Shown here: positions 50,098-58,954 of the stretch, in pieces
Layout of the letters: each line of letters opens with the position of its first letter
Numbering within the stretch: position 1 is the stretch's first letter
Assembly (NCBI RefSeq): GCF_042434745.1
Contig: NZ_JBHLSS010000081.1
DNA: 64,000 bases
Source of the DNA: Azotobacter paspali
GTDB lineage: Bacteria > Pseudomonadota > Gammaproteobacteria > Pseudomonadales > Pseudomonadaceae
Direction: 5' to 3' (one strand)
Position numbers and translations under genes: made by a program
Notes under the pieces: generated by a model
Database searches by the model: none
The model's input: only the letters and a program-made list of their open reading frames with translations
What the model was told of the DNA's origin: nothing

Positions 50098-51059
50098 ACT
50101 TCATTTCTTACGCCGCACTCAGCGACGACATCCGCGGCAACCTGCACAGGCTGCACGACAGGCGGATCGACCTGGTGGTCGGCATTCCGCGCAGCGGCAT
50201 GATTCCCGCCTACATGATCGCCCTGTACCTGAACCTGGGCTGCCTCGACCTGGAATCGTTCTGCCGCAACGAAAGCCCCGCCAACGGCGGCACGCGCAGC
50301 CCCGGCAAGCCCCTGGCGCGGGCCTGGGACGCGCAAACTGTGCTGCTGGTGGACGACAGCATCGCTTCGGGCAAGTCCATGCGCGCAGCCGTCGAACGGC
50401 TGCCCGAGGCGTTCGCCGGCAAGGTGATCCGCCTGGCCGTCTACTCGTCCTCGATGGCGCCCGCCGAGGTCGATCTCCATTTCAGGCACCTGGGCTGGCC
50501 GCGCCTCTTCGAATGGAACATCTACCACCACGGCATCCTGGTCCGCACCTGCATCGACATCGACGGCGTACTGTGCATGGGCCAGACCCCGGAGCAGAAC
50601 CGGGACCGCGAGCGCTACCTGGACTACCTGTGCAACGCCAAGCCACTGATCCTGCCCTCCGGCAGGGTCCACTCCATCGTCAGCGGCCGGCCGGAGGCGT
50701 ACCGCCAGGAAACCGAAGCCTGGCTGGAGAAACACGGCATCCGCTACGAGCGGCTGGTCCTGCTCGGCCCGGCGGAACACGAGGACGGCTTCGCCGCCCC
50801 ATGCGGCCCCGGCAAGTCTGCCTATTACCGGGCAGAGAGCGGGCTGGACCTTTTTCTGGAAGGCGATCCCGACCAGGCGCTCGATATTGCCAGGGCGACG
50901 GGCAAGCCGGTGTTCTGCGTCGGCAACAACCGGATCTATCAGAACGGCCCCTGGCGAACCCTTTTCAGGAACCCGCGCTGGCTCCTGCGCAACACCCTCA
51001 AGAAGTTCAACCAGTCGATGCCAAGCGCCCTGAAAAGACGGCCGCAGAAGCCGGGTTAG
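50094..51059 (+). CDS. Fusion of a type I phosphoribosyltransferase and a HAD phosphatase
   Basis: 321 residues. The first 150 form a PRTase-like domain: DLVVGIPRSGMIPAYMIALYL near residues 25-45 and the PRPP-binding loop TVLLVDDSIASGKS near 81-94. From residue 152 a HAD domain starts with motif I CIDIDGVLCMG (DxDG), motif II HSIVSGRPEAY and motif IV LFLEGDPDQA. The two domains suggest transfer of phosphoribosyl from PRPP followed by removal of the 5-phosphate, as in the gPRT-PRP ribofuranosyltransferases known from Klebsiella O-antigen synthesis, although there the transferase fold differs. A role as a nucleotide-sugar regulator or salvage enzyme is possible. It is translationally coupled to the flippase gene. 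Confidence 0.8.
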   Translation: MNFISYAALSDDIRGNLHRLHDRRIDLVVGIPRSGMIPAYMIALYLNLGCLDLESFCRNESPANGGTRSPGKPLARAWDAQTVLLVDDSIASGKSMRAAVERLPEAFAGKVIRLAVYSSSMAPAEVDLHFRHLGWPRLFEWNIYHHGILVRTCIDIDGVLCMGQTPEQNRDRERYLDYLCNAKPLILPSGRVHSIVSGRPEAYRQETEAWLEKHGIRYERLVLLGPAEHEDGFAAPCGPGKSAYYRAESGLDLFLEGDPDQALDIARATGKPVFCVGNNRIYQNGPWRTLFRNPRWLLRNTLKKFNQSMPSALKRRPQKPG

Positions 51060-51071
51060 ACAAGTTTCCCG

Positions 51072-52109
51072 ATGGAACGAGACGCTTCATGGAGCAACAC
51101 CCTTCTTTCCACCCTCATCAGTCGATCAGGAATAATGCTCCCTCTCAAGGTTTCCGCCCTTTACAGGAAAATCCAGAAGCTGCTGGATCGGACATTGCCC
51201 GAACCGCTCTTCTATCAACGACGCTATTTCCTGCTACACAAAAGATTCTGCAACTTCAGGAAACCCCGGCGCTTTTCCGAAAAGATATTCCACCGGATGC
51301 GCTATCCCGCGCCGGTATTTTCCCTCCTGGCGGACAAGGTCCGCGCCAGGGAGTACATAGAGAGAACGATCGGCGCCGAATATCTGGTGCCCTGCTATCT
51401 GGTCTGCGAGCGGGTGACGACGCAAACCCTCGAAGGCCTGCCCGACAGCTTTGTGATGAAGGCCAACCACAGCTCGCGGCAGACCCGGATCGTCACCGAC
51501 AAATCCCATGAGGACCTGGAAGTCCTGGCCCGCATCGCCAACGACTGGTTGAGAAAGGATTTTTCCCGGCAGGCCAGGGAAAAACATTACAGCGACATCC
51601 AGCCGAAGATCATTTTCGAGAAAGCCCTGCTCTGCAACGGCAAGCCTCCGGACGATTACAAGTTCAACATCTTCAATGGCGGACCCGGCAGCCGACCCTA
51701 CGTGTTCATACAAGTCATGCAGGGCCGTTTCGAAAAGAAACTGACGCAGAACCTGTTTCTCGAGGACTGGTCGATCGCCCCCTTCAGCCGGACCCGAAAA
51801 GACCCTAGCGACGACCCGCGACTATCGGCCAGCCCAGCGGAACTGCCGCAAATGCTCGACATCGCGAAAAGGCTGTCGGCCCCCTTCGGTTACCTGCGGG
51901 TGGACTGCTACCGGCACGACGGAAAGATCTATGTCGGCGAACTGACCATCACCCCCGCCGCCGGCGCCTACCGCTTCCTGCCGCCCGAATGGGATCTGAT
52001 CCTGGGCAGCAAATTCGGCTGGCCCGAGAAACCGCCGCCGGCTTGGCCATCCGGAAAATTCTTTATCTACCGTAAACCTGAAGCCCAAAAAGCCGAGGAT
52101 CAACCATGA
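51072..52109 (+). CDS. TupA-like ATP-grasp ligase
   Basis: 345 residues from the ATG at 51072; the ATG at 51135 (MLPLKVSALYRK) is an alternative. It matches the ATPgrasp_TupA family: FVMKANHSSRQTRIVTDK, PDDYKFNIFNG and YLRVDCYRHDGKIYVGELTITPAAGAYRFLPPEWD near the C-terminus, the last carrying the metal- and ATP-binding acidic residues. TupA acts in Bacillus teichuronopeptide synthesis, where a peptide is joined to a uronic acid polymer. Here it may amidate or attach an amino acid to a uronic acid made by the two dehydrogenases. It overlaps the ugd gene by four bases. Confidence 0.8.
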   Translation: MERDASWSNTLLSTLISRSGIMLPLKVSALYRKIQKLLDRTLPEPLFYQRRYFLLHKRFCNFRKPRRFSEKIFHRMRYPAPVFSLLADKVRAREYIERTIGAEYLVPCYLVCERVTTQTLEGLPDSFVMKANHSSRQTRIVTDKSHEDLEVLARIANDWLRKDFSRQAREKHYSDIQPKIIFEKALLCNGKPPDDYKFNIFNGGPGSRPYVFIQVMQGRFEKKLTQNLFLEDWSIAPFSRTRKDPSDDPRLSASPAELPQMLDIAKRLSAPFGYLRVDCYRHDGKIYVGELTITPAAGAYRFLPPEWDLILGSKFGWPEKPPPAWPSGKFFIYRKPEAQKAEDQP

Positions 52110-53428
52110 AAGTCACCGTATTCGGAATAGGTTACGTCGGACTGGTGCAAAGCGCCGTCCTGGCGGAAGTCGGCCACGACGTACTGTGCGTCGATATCGA
52201 CGAAGAGAAGATCGAACGCCTGCGCCAGGGCCATATTCCCCTCTACGAGCCGGGGCTGGAGACGCTGGTCAGGGAAAACCACGCCGCCGGCCGCCTCAAC
52301 TTCACCAGCGACGCCGCCGAAGGCGTGAAGCGCGGCGAGGTGCAGTTCATCGCCGTGGGCACCCCCGCCGACGAGGACGGCTCCGCCGACCTGCGCTACG
52401 TGCTGGCCGTGGCGGAAACCATCGCCGAGCACATGGAGCGCCACCAGGTCATCGTCGACAAGTCCACCGTCCCGGTGGGCACCGCCGAGCGGGTCGCCGC
52501 CCGCGTCGCCGAGACCCTTGTCCGCCGGGGACGCGACGACCTGACCTTCGAGGTGGTCTCCAACCCCGAATTCCTCAAGGAAGGTTCGGCCGTCGCCGAC
52601 TGCATGCGCCCCGACCGCATCGTCATCGGCACCGGCAGCCGCGATGCCGAGGAAGTGATGCGCGAACTGTACGCGCCCTTCAACCGCAACCACGAAAAGA
52701 TCATCGTCATGGACACGCACAGCGCCGAGCTGACCAAGTACGCCGCCAACTGCATGCTGGCGACCAAGATCAGCTTCATGAACGAAATCGCCAGCCTGGC
52801 GGAAATACTCGGCGCCGATATCGAGATGGTTCGCCGCGGCATCGGCTCCGACCCGCGCATCGGCTACGACTTCATCTACGCCGGCGCCGGCTATGGCGGC
52901 TCCTGTTTCCCCAAGGATGTGCAGGCGCTGATCCGCACCGCCGAGAACATCGACTTCGACGCCAAGCTGCTGAAGGCGGTGGCCCAGCGCAACAGGGAAC
53001 AGAAGACCAGCCTGTACAAGAAGATCAGCCTGCACTTCGAAGGCAACCTGCAGAACAAGACCTTCGCGATCTGGGGACTGAGCTTCAAGCCCAGGACCGA
53101 CGACATGCGCGAAGCACCCAGCCGCACCCTGATGGAGGCGCTGTGGAAAGCCGGGGCGCGGGTGCAGGCCTACGACCCGGAAGCCATGGTGGAAGCCCAG
53201 CGCCTGTACGGCAACCGCACCGACCTGACCCTCTGCGGCACCAAGGAAGCGGCGCTGAAGGATGCCGACGCCCTGGTGATCGTCACCGACTGGCAGGCCT
53301 TCAAGGCCCCGGACTTCGAGTACATCAAGCAGCAGCTCCGCCAGCCGCTGATCTTCGACGGCCGCAACCTGTTCGAGCCGACGCGCATGCAGCAAAAAGG
53401 CATCGTTTATTACTCGATCGGCCGCTGA
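52106..53428 (+). CDS. ugd: UDP-glucose 6-dehydrogenase
   Basis: 440 residues. It converts UDP-glucose to UDP-glucuronate with two NAD+. The Rossmann motif GIGYVGLVQSAVLAEVGHDV is N-terminal, VGTPADEDGSADLRYV is typical of Ugd, and the catalytic Cys267 lies in YGGSCFPKDVQAL. The C-terminal domain has GLSFKPRTDDMREAPS. It is distinct from the TviB-like dehydrogenase upstream, so the operon can supply two uronic acids. A GDP-mannose dehydrogenase (AlgD) is less likely given the sequence pattern. Confidence 0.93.
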   Translation: MKVTVFGIGYVGLVQSAVLAEVGHDVLCVDIDEEKIERLRQGHIPLYEPGLETLVRENHAAGRLNFTSDAAEGVKRGEVQFIAVGTPADEDGSADLRYVLAVAETIAEHMERHQVIVDKSTVPVGTAERVAARVAETLVRRGRDDLTFEVVSNPEFLKEGSAVADCMRPDRIVIGTGSRDAEEVMRELYAPFNRNHEKIIVMDTHSAELTKYAANCMLATKISFMNEIASLAEILGADIEMVRRGIGSDPRIGYDFIYAGAGYGGSCFPKDVQALIRTAENIDFDAKLLKAVAQRNREQKTSLYKKISLHFEGNLQNKTFAIWGLSFKPRTDDMREAPSRTLMEALWKAGARVQAYDPEAMVEAQRLYGNRTDLTLCGTKEAALKDADALVIVTDWQAFKAPDFEYIKQQLRQPLIFDGRNLFEPTRMQQKGIVYYSIGR

Positions 53429-53458
53429 GCGGCGAACTCCCCCGACGAGGCACGCGAC

Positions 53459-54337
53459 ATGCGCCCGGCTCCGCTGGTCAGCGTCTACATCCCCACTCGC
53501 AATCGGCTCGAAAAGCTCGAACGCGCCCTGCGCTCGGTACTCGGCCAGACCTACGCCAACCACGAAATATTGGTCTGCGACGACGCCTCCACGGACGGAA
53601 CCTTCGAGCGGATCTCGCGGCTGGCGCGCAGCGAGCAGAAGATCCGCTACCTGCGCAACCCCGCCCCGCGTGGCGCCTGCAGCGCGCGCAACCTGGGGAT
53701 TTTCGCCGCGCGGGGCGAGTTCATCACCGGGCTGGACGACGACGACGAATTCACCCCCGACCGGCTCGAAACCCTGCTCGATGCCTGGGACGACGGCTAC
53801 GCCTTCGTTTGCAGCAACTTCTGGAGCCAGCGGCCCGGCCAGCGGCTCCGGGCCTACTACCCACTGCAAGCGCAGACCTTCACGCTGCGCCAGTTGCTGC
53901 TCAAGAACCTGGCGACCAACCAGGTGCTGACCCGGACCGGGCGCCTGCAGGACATCGGCGGCTTCCGGGAAGACGTCAGGCGCCTGCAGGACTGGGATAC
54001 CTGGCTGCGCCTCTGCAGCGCCTACGGCGGACGCTTTTACCGGACGCGGACGCCGCTCTACGTCATGCACCACGACCACGCGGCAAAGGCGCAGCGCGTC
54101 TCCCGGAGCATCGCCCTGGATGTCGCCCTCGAAGAGCTGTACGAGCGCAACCGGGATCTCTACGACGCCGGATCCCGCCGGCTCCTGCTCTCCCACGCCA
54201 GGGAACTGCGGGGCGAGTTTTCCTTGTGGGATCTCTGGCTGAACACGCTGCACCGAAGGAACAGCGGCCCTCTGCGCATCTACCTCCGCCAGCGCCTGCG
54301 CAAGCTCGATCCCGCCCTGCGGCCCGGCCCCAAATGA
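53459..54337 (+). CDS. Glycosyltransferase family 2
   Basis: 292 residues, GT-A fold. VSVYIPTRNRLEKLERALRS opens the domain, LVCDDASTDGTFERI holds the first nucleotide-binding Asp, and ITGLDDDDEFTPDRL is the DxD metal site. RLQDWDTWLRL is the usual ED-like catalytic-base region. It adds one sugar to the lipid-linked repeat unit in the cytoplasm; the donor is unknown. It follows ugd by 30 bases. Confidence 0.9.
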   Translation: MRPAPLVSVYIPTRNRLEKLERALRSVLGQTYANHEILVCDDASTDGTFERISRLARSEQKIRYLRNPAPRGACSARNLGIFAARGEFITGLDDDDEFTPDRLETLLDAWDDGYAFVCSNFWSQRPGQRLRAYYPLQAQTFTLRQLLLKNLATNQVLTRTGRLQDIGGFREDVRRLQDWDTWLRLCSAYGGRFYRTRTPLYVMHHDHAAKAQRVSRSIALDVALEELYERNRDLYDAGSRRLLLSHARELRGEFSLWDLWLNTLHRRNSGPLRIYLRQRLRKLDPALRPGPK

Positions 54338-54497
54338 GCGGAATCCGTCCGGGCTTTCCGCGTCCGAGGGCGAGCCGGGGCCAGGGCAATGGCATAAGGC
54401 GCCCCCGGTATGGGACTGGAGAGATTGCAACGACGCTCGCCAGCCCGTTCTCGACCCATTCGTAGCTTCACTCGATTGCCCTCGCCGAGGAACCGCC
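54338..54497. other. 160-base gap in the operon with a degenerate repeat-like segment
   Basis: This is one of the few gaps of more than 60 bases in the operon. At 54407-54429 the sequence GGTATGGGACTGGAGAGATTG resembles the left arm of the MITE-like element at 48032-48054. AGGGCAAT (54383-54390) and ATTGCCCT (54475-54482) are inverted copies. It may be the worn remnant of another copy. Confidence 0.3.
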
Positions 54498-55475
54498 ATG
54501 AACATCTCCATCGCCATGGCCACCTACAATGGCGGCCGCTACCTGCGCGAACAACTGGACAGCTTCGTCCGCCAGACCCGCCGGCCCGACGAACTGGTGG
54601 TTTGCGACGACGGCTCGACCGACGCGACCCTCGACATCCTGGAGAACTTCCAGCGGCAGGCGCCCTTTCCCGTGCTCCTCCAGTGCAACCAGAGAAACCT
54701 GGGCTATGTCAGGAACTTCGAGAAGGCGCTGTCTTTGTGCCGGGGCGATATCCTGTTCCTCAGCGACCAGGACGACGTCTGGTTCGACGAGCGGCTGGAG
54801 ATCGTCGAGCAGGCCTTCCTCGCCCATCCCGAAAAGATGATCGTGCTCAACGACCAGATAATCACCACGGAGAACCTAGAACCCACCGGCCGCAGCAAAC
54901 TGGGCAACACCCGCGCCCTGGGCTTCGCCGACACCTATTTCATCACCGGCTGCTGCACGGCGATCCGTAGCGCCTGGTTAGAGATCGCCCTGCCGATTCC
55001 CGAGGTGGTCGGCCATCACCATATCCCGCACGACATCTGGATCAACAAGCTCGCCGACTTCCTCGACCTGCGCCTGATCGTCGACCGTCCGCTGCAGTTC
55101 TACCGCCGGCACGGCAACAACGCCTCGCACAGCGTCTCCAGCACCACCGGCCGGCCGTCCCGGCTGCGGGTGCTGGCCAGCCATGGCCTGAAGGACACCC
55201 GCGAGGGCTGGACGACTCAGATCGTCCACGCGAACCTGTACCTCGAACGACTCGAAACGAGTCGGGCGCGCCTCGCGGCGCTGGGCGCCGACCGGCGCCT
55301 GGAGGCGGCGCTGGCCCGTCTGCGGGCCAGGATTCCGGCGTTCGAGCGACGCCTGGCGATCGTCGCGCGCCCGCGCTGGCGCCGCTCTCCGGAGCTGCTG
55401 CGCTTCTGGCTGGCGGGCGGCTACCGGACCTTCGCCGGCTGGAAAAGCGCGCTCAAGGATATGGTCCGGCCATGA
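54498..55475 (+). CDS. Glycosyltransferase family 2, rhamnosyltransferase-like
   Basis: 325 residues. It starts ISIAMATYNGGRYLREQLDSFVRQTRRPDELVV, with VCDDGSTDATLDIL and the metal site LFLSDQDDVWFDERLE (DQDD), typical of RfbF/WcaN-like GT2 enzymes. PHDIWINKLADFLDLRLIVDRPLQFYRRHGNNAS is the expected C-terminal pattern. The donor is unknown. Its stop overlaps the next ATG by four bases. Confidence 0.9.
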   Translation: MNISIAMATYNGGRYLREQLDSFVRQTRRPDELVVCDDGSTDATLDILENFQRQAPFPVLLQCNQRNLGYVRNFEKALSLCRGDILFLSDQDDVWFDERLEIVEQAFLAHPEKMIVLNDQIITTENLEPTGRSKLGNTRALGFADTYFITGCCTAIRSAWLEIALPIPEVVGHHHIPHDIWINKLADFLDLRLIVDRPLQFYRRHGNNASHSVSSTTGRPSRLRVLASHGLKDTREGWTTQIVHANLYLERLETSRARLAALGADRRLEAALARLRARIPAFERRLAIVARPRWRRSPELLRFWLAGGYRTFAGWKSALKDMVRP

Positions 55476-56608
55476 GCGCTTCTCCCCAATCGGTCGTCCA
55501 CCTGCTCGCCTCGCTGGACTTCGGCGGCGTGGAACGGCGCATGGAGCTGCTGGCCGAGCAGCCCGCCGGCGACATACGGCATCTGTTCTGCGCCATCGGC
55601 GGCGGCGGCAATGCCGAACGCCGATTGCAGAGCCTCGGCGCTCCGGTCCGCTGCCTGCACCAGCCGACGGCGATCCCCAGTCCGGCCGCGATCCTCGCGC
55701 TCATCCGCCTGCTCCGCCGGCTGCGCCCGACGGTACTGCACGCCCACGGCGCCGAAGCCAACTTCCACGGCCTGATCGCCGCCCGGCTGGCCGGGGTGCC
55801 GGTGCGGATCGCCGAGGAGATCGGCATCCCGACGCACAGCGCGCGGGCCCGCCGGGTGTTCCGCCAGCTCTACCGCAGCGCCCACTGCGTGGTCGGCATC
55901 TCCGACGCGGTGACCGGCTGGCTGGTCGATAGCGGCGAAGTACCACCGGACAAGGCGATCCGCATCTACAACCCGGTCAAACTGCCAGACCGGCACGATC
56001 GGCAAGCAGCACCGGAGGACGAGTTGCGCATCGCCTTCGTCGGCCGTCTCGAAGCGGTCAAAAACCCCCTGGCGCTGGTCGAGGCCGCCGCCCTGCTGCT
56101 GGCCCGCGGGATTCCGGTGGAACTCTGGCTGATCGGCGAGGGCCGCGAGCGGCAGCGCCTGGAAGCCCTGGTCCGCGCCCTGGGACTGGACAGGCGCGTG
56201 CATCTGCCGGGCTACCAGGCGCATCCCGAGGCGTACGTGCGCCGCTGTCACCTCTATGTCCAGCCCTCGCGCTCCGAAGGCTTCGGCCTGGCGCTGGTCG
56301 AAGCCATGGGCTGCGGCCTTCCGGTCGTCGCCACGACGCTGGGCGGCGCGCCGGAGATCGTCGAGTCCGGCGTCACCGGCTGGCTGCTGCCGGAAGCGAC
56401 CCCGGCCGCCCTCGCCGATGTCCTCGAAGCGGCCTGGCGGCTCGGCCCGCGACGGCTCGAAAGCATGGGCGAACTGGCCCGCGGCGCCGTCGAGGGACGT
56501 TTCGAACCGGCCCGCTACAAGGCCCGGCTGGAAACCCTGTACCGACGATTCACCCCGCGAAAGGCCAAAGGCAAGCATGGAAAAGATACGGATTCTGCAT
56601 TGTCTTGA
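55472..56608 (+). CDS. Glycosyltransferase family 4
   Basis: 378 residues, GT-B fold. The N-terminal domain has VVHLLASLDFGGVERRMELLAEQ; the C-terminal domain begins AFVGRLEAVKNPLALVEAAALL and has the EX7E motif in SEGFGLALVEAMGCGLPVVA. It is a retaining cytoplasmic enzyme of repeat-unit assembly. It resembles the next gene product, suggesting an old duplication, and overlaps that gene by 32 bases. Confidence 0.92.
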   Translation: MSASPQSVVHLLASLDFGGVERRMELLAEQPAGDIRHLFCAIGGGGNAERRLQSLGAPVRCLHQPTAIPSPAAILALIRLLRRLRPTVLHAHGAEANFHGLIAARLAGVPVRIAEEIGIPTHSARARRVFRQLYRSAHCVVGISDAVTGWLVDSGEVPPDKAIRIYNPVKLPDRHDRQAAPEDELRIAFVGRLEAVKNPLALVEAAALLLARGIPVELWLIGEGRERQRLEALVRALGLDRRVHLPGYQAHPEAYVRRCHLYVQPSRSEGFGLALVEAMGCGLPVVATTLGGAPEIVESGVTGWLLPEATPAALADVLEAAWRLGPRRLESMGELARGAVEGRFEPARYKARLETLYRRFTPRKAKGKHGKDTDSALS

Positions 56609-57707
56609 GACCATCGGCTCCGGCGGCGTCGAACAGCGCCGCCTGACCCTGGCCCGCCGGCTCGACGGCTCGCGCTATCAGCAGTCGCTGGTCTGCACCA
56701 AGGCCGTGGGCGCCCTGCCGGCGCGCTTCGCCGAAGCCGGCTGTGCGCTGCACGCGGTCGGGGTGTTCCGCGGCGTGCTGGACCGCGAGCCGTACCGGCG
56801 GGCCTTGCGCGTGGTGCGCGAGTACCGTCCGCACATCATCCACGGCGCGGTGTTCGAGGGCGTGTCCATGGCCACGATTCTCGGACGGCTCTCCGGGGTG
56901 CCGGTGATCATCGGCGAGGAAACTTCCGACCCGGTCGATCGCCACTGGCGCGCCCACCTGCTCTTTCGTCTGCTCGGCGCGCTGAGCCATCAGATGGTGG
57001 CGGTATCCCCCGCCGTCGAGCGCTACCTGCTCGAACGCCTGCACCTGCCGCGCGCCAAGGTCACCCTGATCAACAACGGTGTGGCCGAGCCGGCGCCGCC
57101 CGACGAGCGGCAGGTGAGCGCGCTGCGCGAGCGCTTCGAGCTGGCCCCGGAGCACTTCGTGATCGGCACCGTCGGCCGGCTGCTGGACCGCCACAAGCGG
57201 GTCAGCGACCTGCTCTACGCGCTGGCCGCGCTGCTCCCGGCCTGCCCGGAGGCGCGCCTGCTGATCGTCGGTCGCGGGCCGGACGAAGGCATGCTGCGCG
57301 AACTGGCCGGCCGCCTCGGAATCGCCGCCCAGGTGCGCTTCGCCGGCTACCAGGCCGATCCGCAGCCTTGTTACGCGCTCATGGACGTCTTCGCCTTGGC
57401 CTCGGCCATGGAGGCCTTCGGCCTGGTGCTGGTCGAGGCGATGCAGGCCGGCCTGCCGGTGGTGGCGACCCGGGTGGGCGGTATCCCCGGCGTGGTCGAC
57501 GAGGGCAAGAGCGGCCTGCTGGTGCCGCCCGCCCGGCCGCAGGCGCTCGCCGAAGCCATCCTGGAGCTGCGCCGCGACCCGCTCCGGCGCCGGGCCATGG
57601 GCCAGGTCGGACAGGTTCTAGCCAACGCTAAGTTCGGCGCGGAACGCTACGTCCGCGAAGTCGACTGGCTCTATCGGCGTCTCGCCGCGCAGCGCATCGC
57701 CTCATGA
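56577..57707 (+). CDS. Glycosyltransferase family 4
   Basis: 376 residues from the ATG at 56577. RILHCLETIGSGGVEQRRLTLARRL opens the GT-B fold, GTVGRLLDRHKRVSDLLYALA starts the nucleotide-binding domain, and EAFGLVLVEAMQAGLPVVATRVGG is the EX7E region. The start lies 32 bases inside the preceding gene; an earlier in-frame extension (from 56256) is only an open frame within that gene. It is coupled to the next gene by a four-base overlap. Confidence 0.92.
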   Translation: MEKIRILHCLETIGSGGVEQRRLTLARRLDGSRYQQSLVCTKAVGALPARFAEAGCALHAVGVFRGVLDREPYRRALRVVREYRPHIIHGAVFEGVSMATILGRLSGVPVIIGEETSDPVDRHWRAHLLFRLLGALSHQMVAVSPAVERYLLERLHLPRAKVTLINNGVAEPAPPDERQVSALRERFELAPEHFVIGTVGRLLDRHKRVSDLLYALAALLPACPEARLLIVGRGPDEGMLRELAGRLGIAAQVRFAGYQADPQPCYALMDVFALASAMEAFGLVLVEAMQAGLPVVATRVGGIPGVVDEGKSGLLVPPARPQALAEAILELRRDPLRRRAMGQVGQVLANAKFGAERYVREVDWLYRRLAAQRIAS

Positions 57708-58954
57708 ACATTCTCTTCGTCACCTGGGACGGCCCGCAGGTCACCTACCTGGAAAGCCTATTCCTGCCGATCTTCCAGCGGCTGTCCGGGACAGGACTGC
57801 AGTTCCACGTCCTGCAGTTCACCTGGGCCGACGAGTCGCTCATCGAGCGCCGCCGCCAGGCCTGCCGGCGCGCCGGGCTCGCCTACCGGGCGCAGCCGGT
57901 GCGGCGCCGGCCGCGCGCTCTCGGCAGCCTACTGAGCGTGCTCGAAGGCGTCCGGCCGATCCGCCGGATGATCGCCGAGCAGCGCATCGACGCGCTGATG
58001 CCGCGCAGCACGCTGCCGGCCCTGGCCAGCCTGCTGGCGCTGCGCGGGCACGGCTTGCCGATGATCTTCGACGCCGACGGCCTGCCCCTGGACGAGCGCG
58101 TCGAATTCGCCGGCCAGTCGCCGAGCGATCCGGTTCAGCGCCTGCTGCGCAAGGTCGAGGCCGAGGCGGTGCGCCGGGCCGACCGCGTGCTGACCCGTTC
58201 GCACCAGGCGGTGGAGATCCTCCTCGCGCGAGGCGGACCGGGCACCGCGCCCGGCAAGTTTCAGGTGGTCGGCAACGGCCGCGACACCGAGCGCTTCGAT
58301 CCGGGCGACGAGGCCTCGCGCCGGCGCATGCGCGAGAGCCTGGGAGTGGCCGCCGATGCGCCGCTGCTGGTCTATGCCGGCTCGCTCGGCCCGCAATACT
58401 GCGCGGAGGAAATGCTCCGCCTGTTCGGATTCGTCCGCCGGCTGCGCGCCGACGCCCGCCTGCTCGTCCTGAGCGGCACCCCGGAGCTGCTGCGCCCGGA
58501 GCGCTTCGCCAAGCTGGCGCCAGCGGTGTCCTGCCTGAGCGTGCCGAGCGAGGCGGTGCCCGCCTACCTGGCCTGCGCCGACCTGGGGCTGGCGCTGCGC
58601 CGCGGCAGCTTTTCCATGCGCGGCGTGGCGCCGATCAAGCTCGGCGAGTACCTGCTCTGCGGCCTGCCGGTGCTGGCCAGTCCTGGCATCGGCGATACCG
58701 ATGCCATTGCCGCCGACGGCGGCTTGCTGCTCGCCGGGCTGGCGGACGCCGAGCTGGAGCGGGCGGCTTGCTGGTTCCGCGACCAGGTGCTGACGCGGCG
58801 CGACGCCTGGCGCGTGCGCTGCCGGGCGATCGGCATCCGCCACTTTTCCCTGGAAGCCTGCGTCGACACCTATGCGGCGGCCCTGGCGCCCCTGCGGGCG
58901 TCCGCCACGGTGCGCCCCTTGCGTGCCAGTCCCTCACACGGAGAGCCGCGATGA
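57704..58954 (+). CDS. Glycosyltransferase, GT4-like
   Basis: 416 residues with a GT-B pattern: NILFVTWDGPQVTYLESLFLPIFQRL at the start, RADRVLTRSHQAVEIL in the middle, VYAGSLGPQYCAEEMLRLF opening the C-terminal domain and APIKLGEYLLCGLPVLASPGIGDTD as the nucleotide-sugar binding loop. The classical EX7E pair is less clear (KLGEYLLCGLP) than in the two preceding enzymes. Donor and acceptor are unknown. Confidence 0.85.
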   Translation: MNILFVTWDGPQVTYLESLFLPIFQRLSGTGLQFHVLQFTWADESLIERRRQACRRAGLAYRAQPVRRRPRALGSLLSVLEGVRPIRRMIAEQRIDALMPRSTLPALASLLALRGHGLPMIFDADGLPLDERVEFAGQSPSDPVQRLLRKVEAEAVRRADRVLTRSHQAVEILLARGGPGTAPGKFQVVGNGRDTERFDPGDEASRRRMRESLGVAADAPLLVYAGSLGPQYCAEEMLRLFGFVRRLRADARLLVLSGTPELLRPERFAKLAPAVSCLSVPSEAVPAYLACADLGLALRRGSFSMRGVAPIKLGEYLLCGLPVLASPGIGDTDAIAADGGLLLAGLADAELERAACWFRDQVLTRRDAWRVRCRAIGIRHFSLEACVDTYAAALAPLRASATVRPLRASPSHGEPR

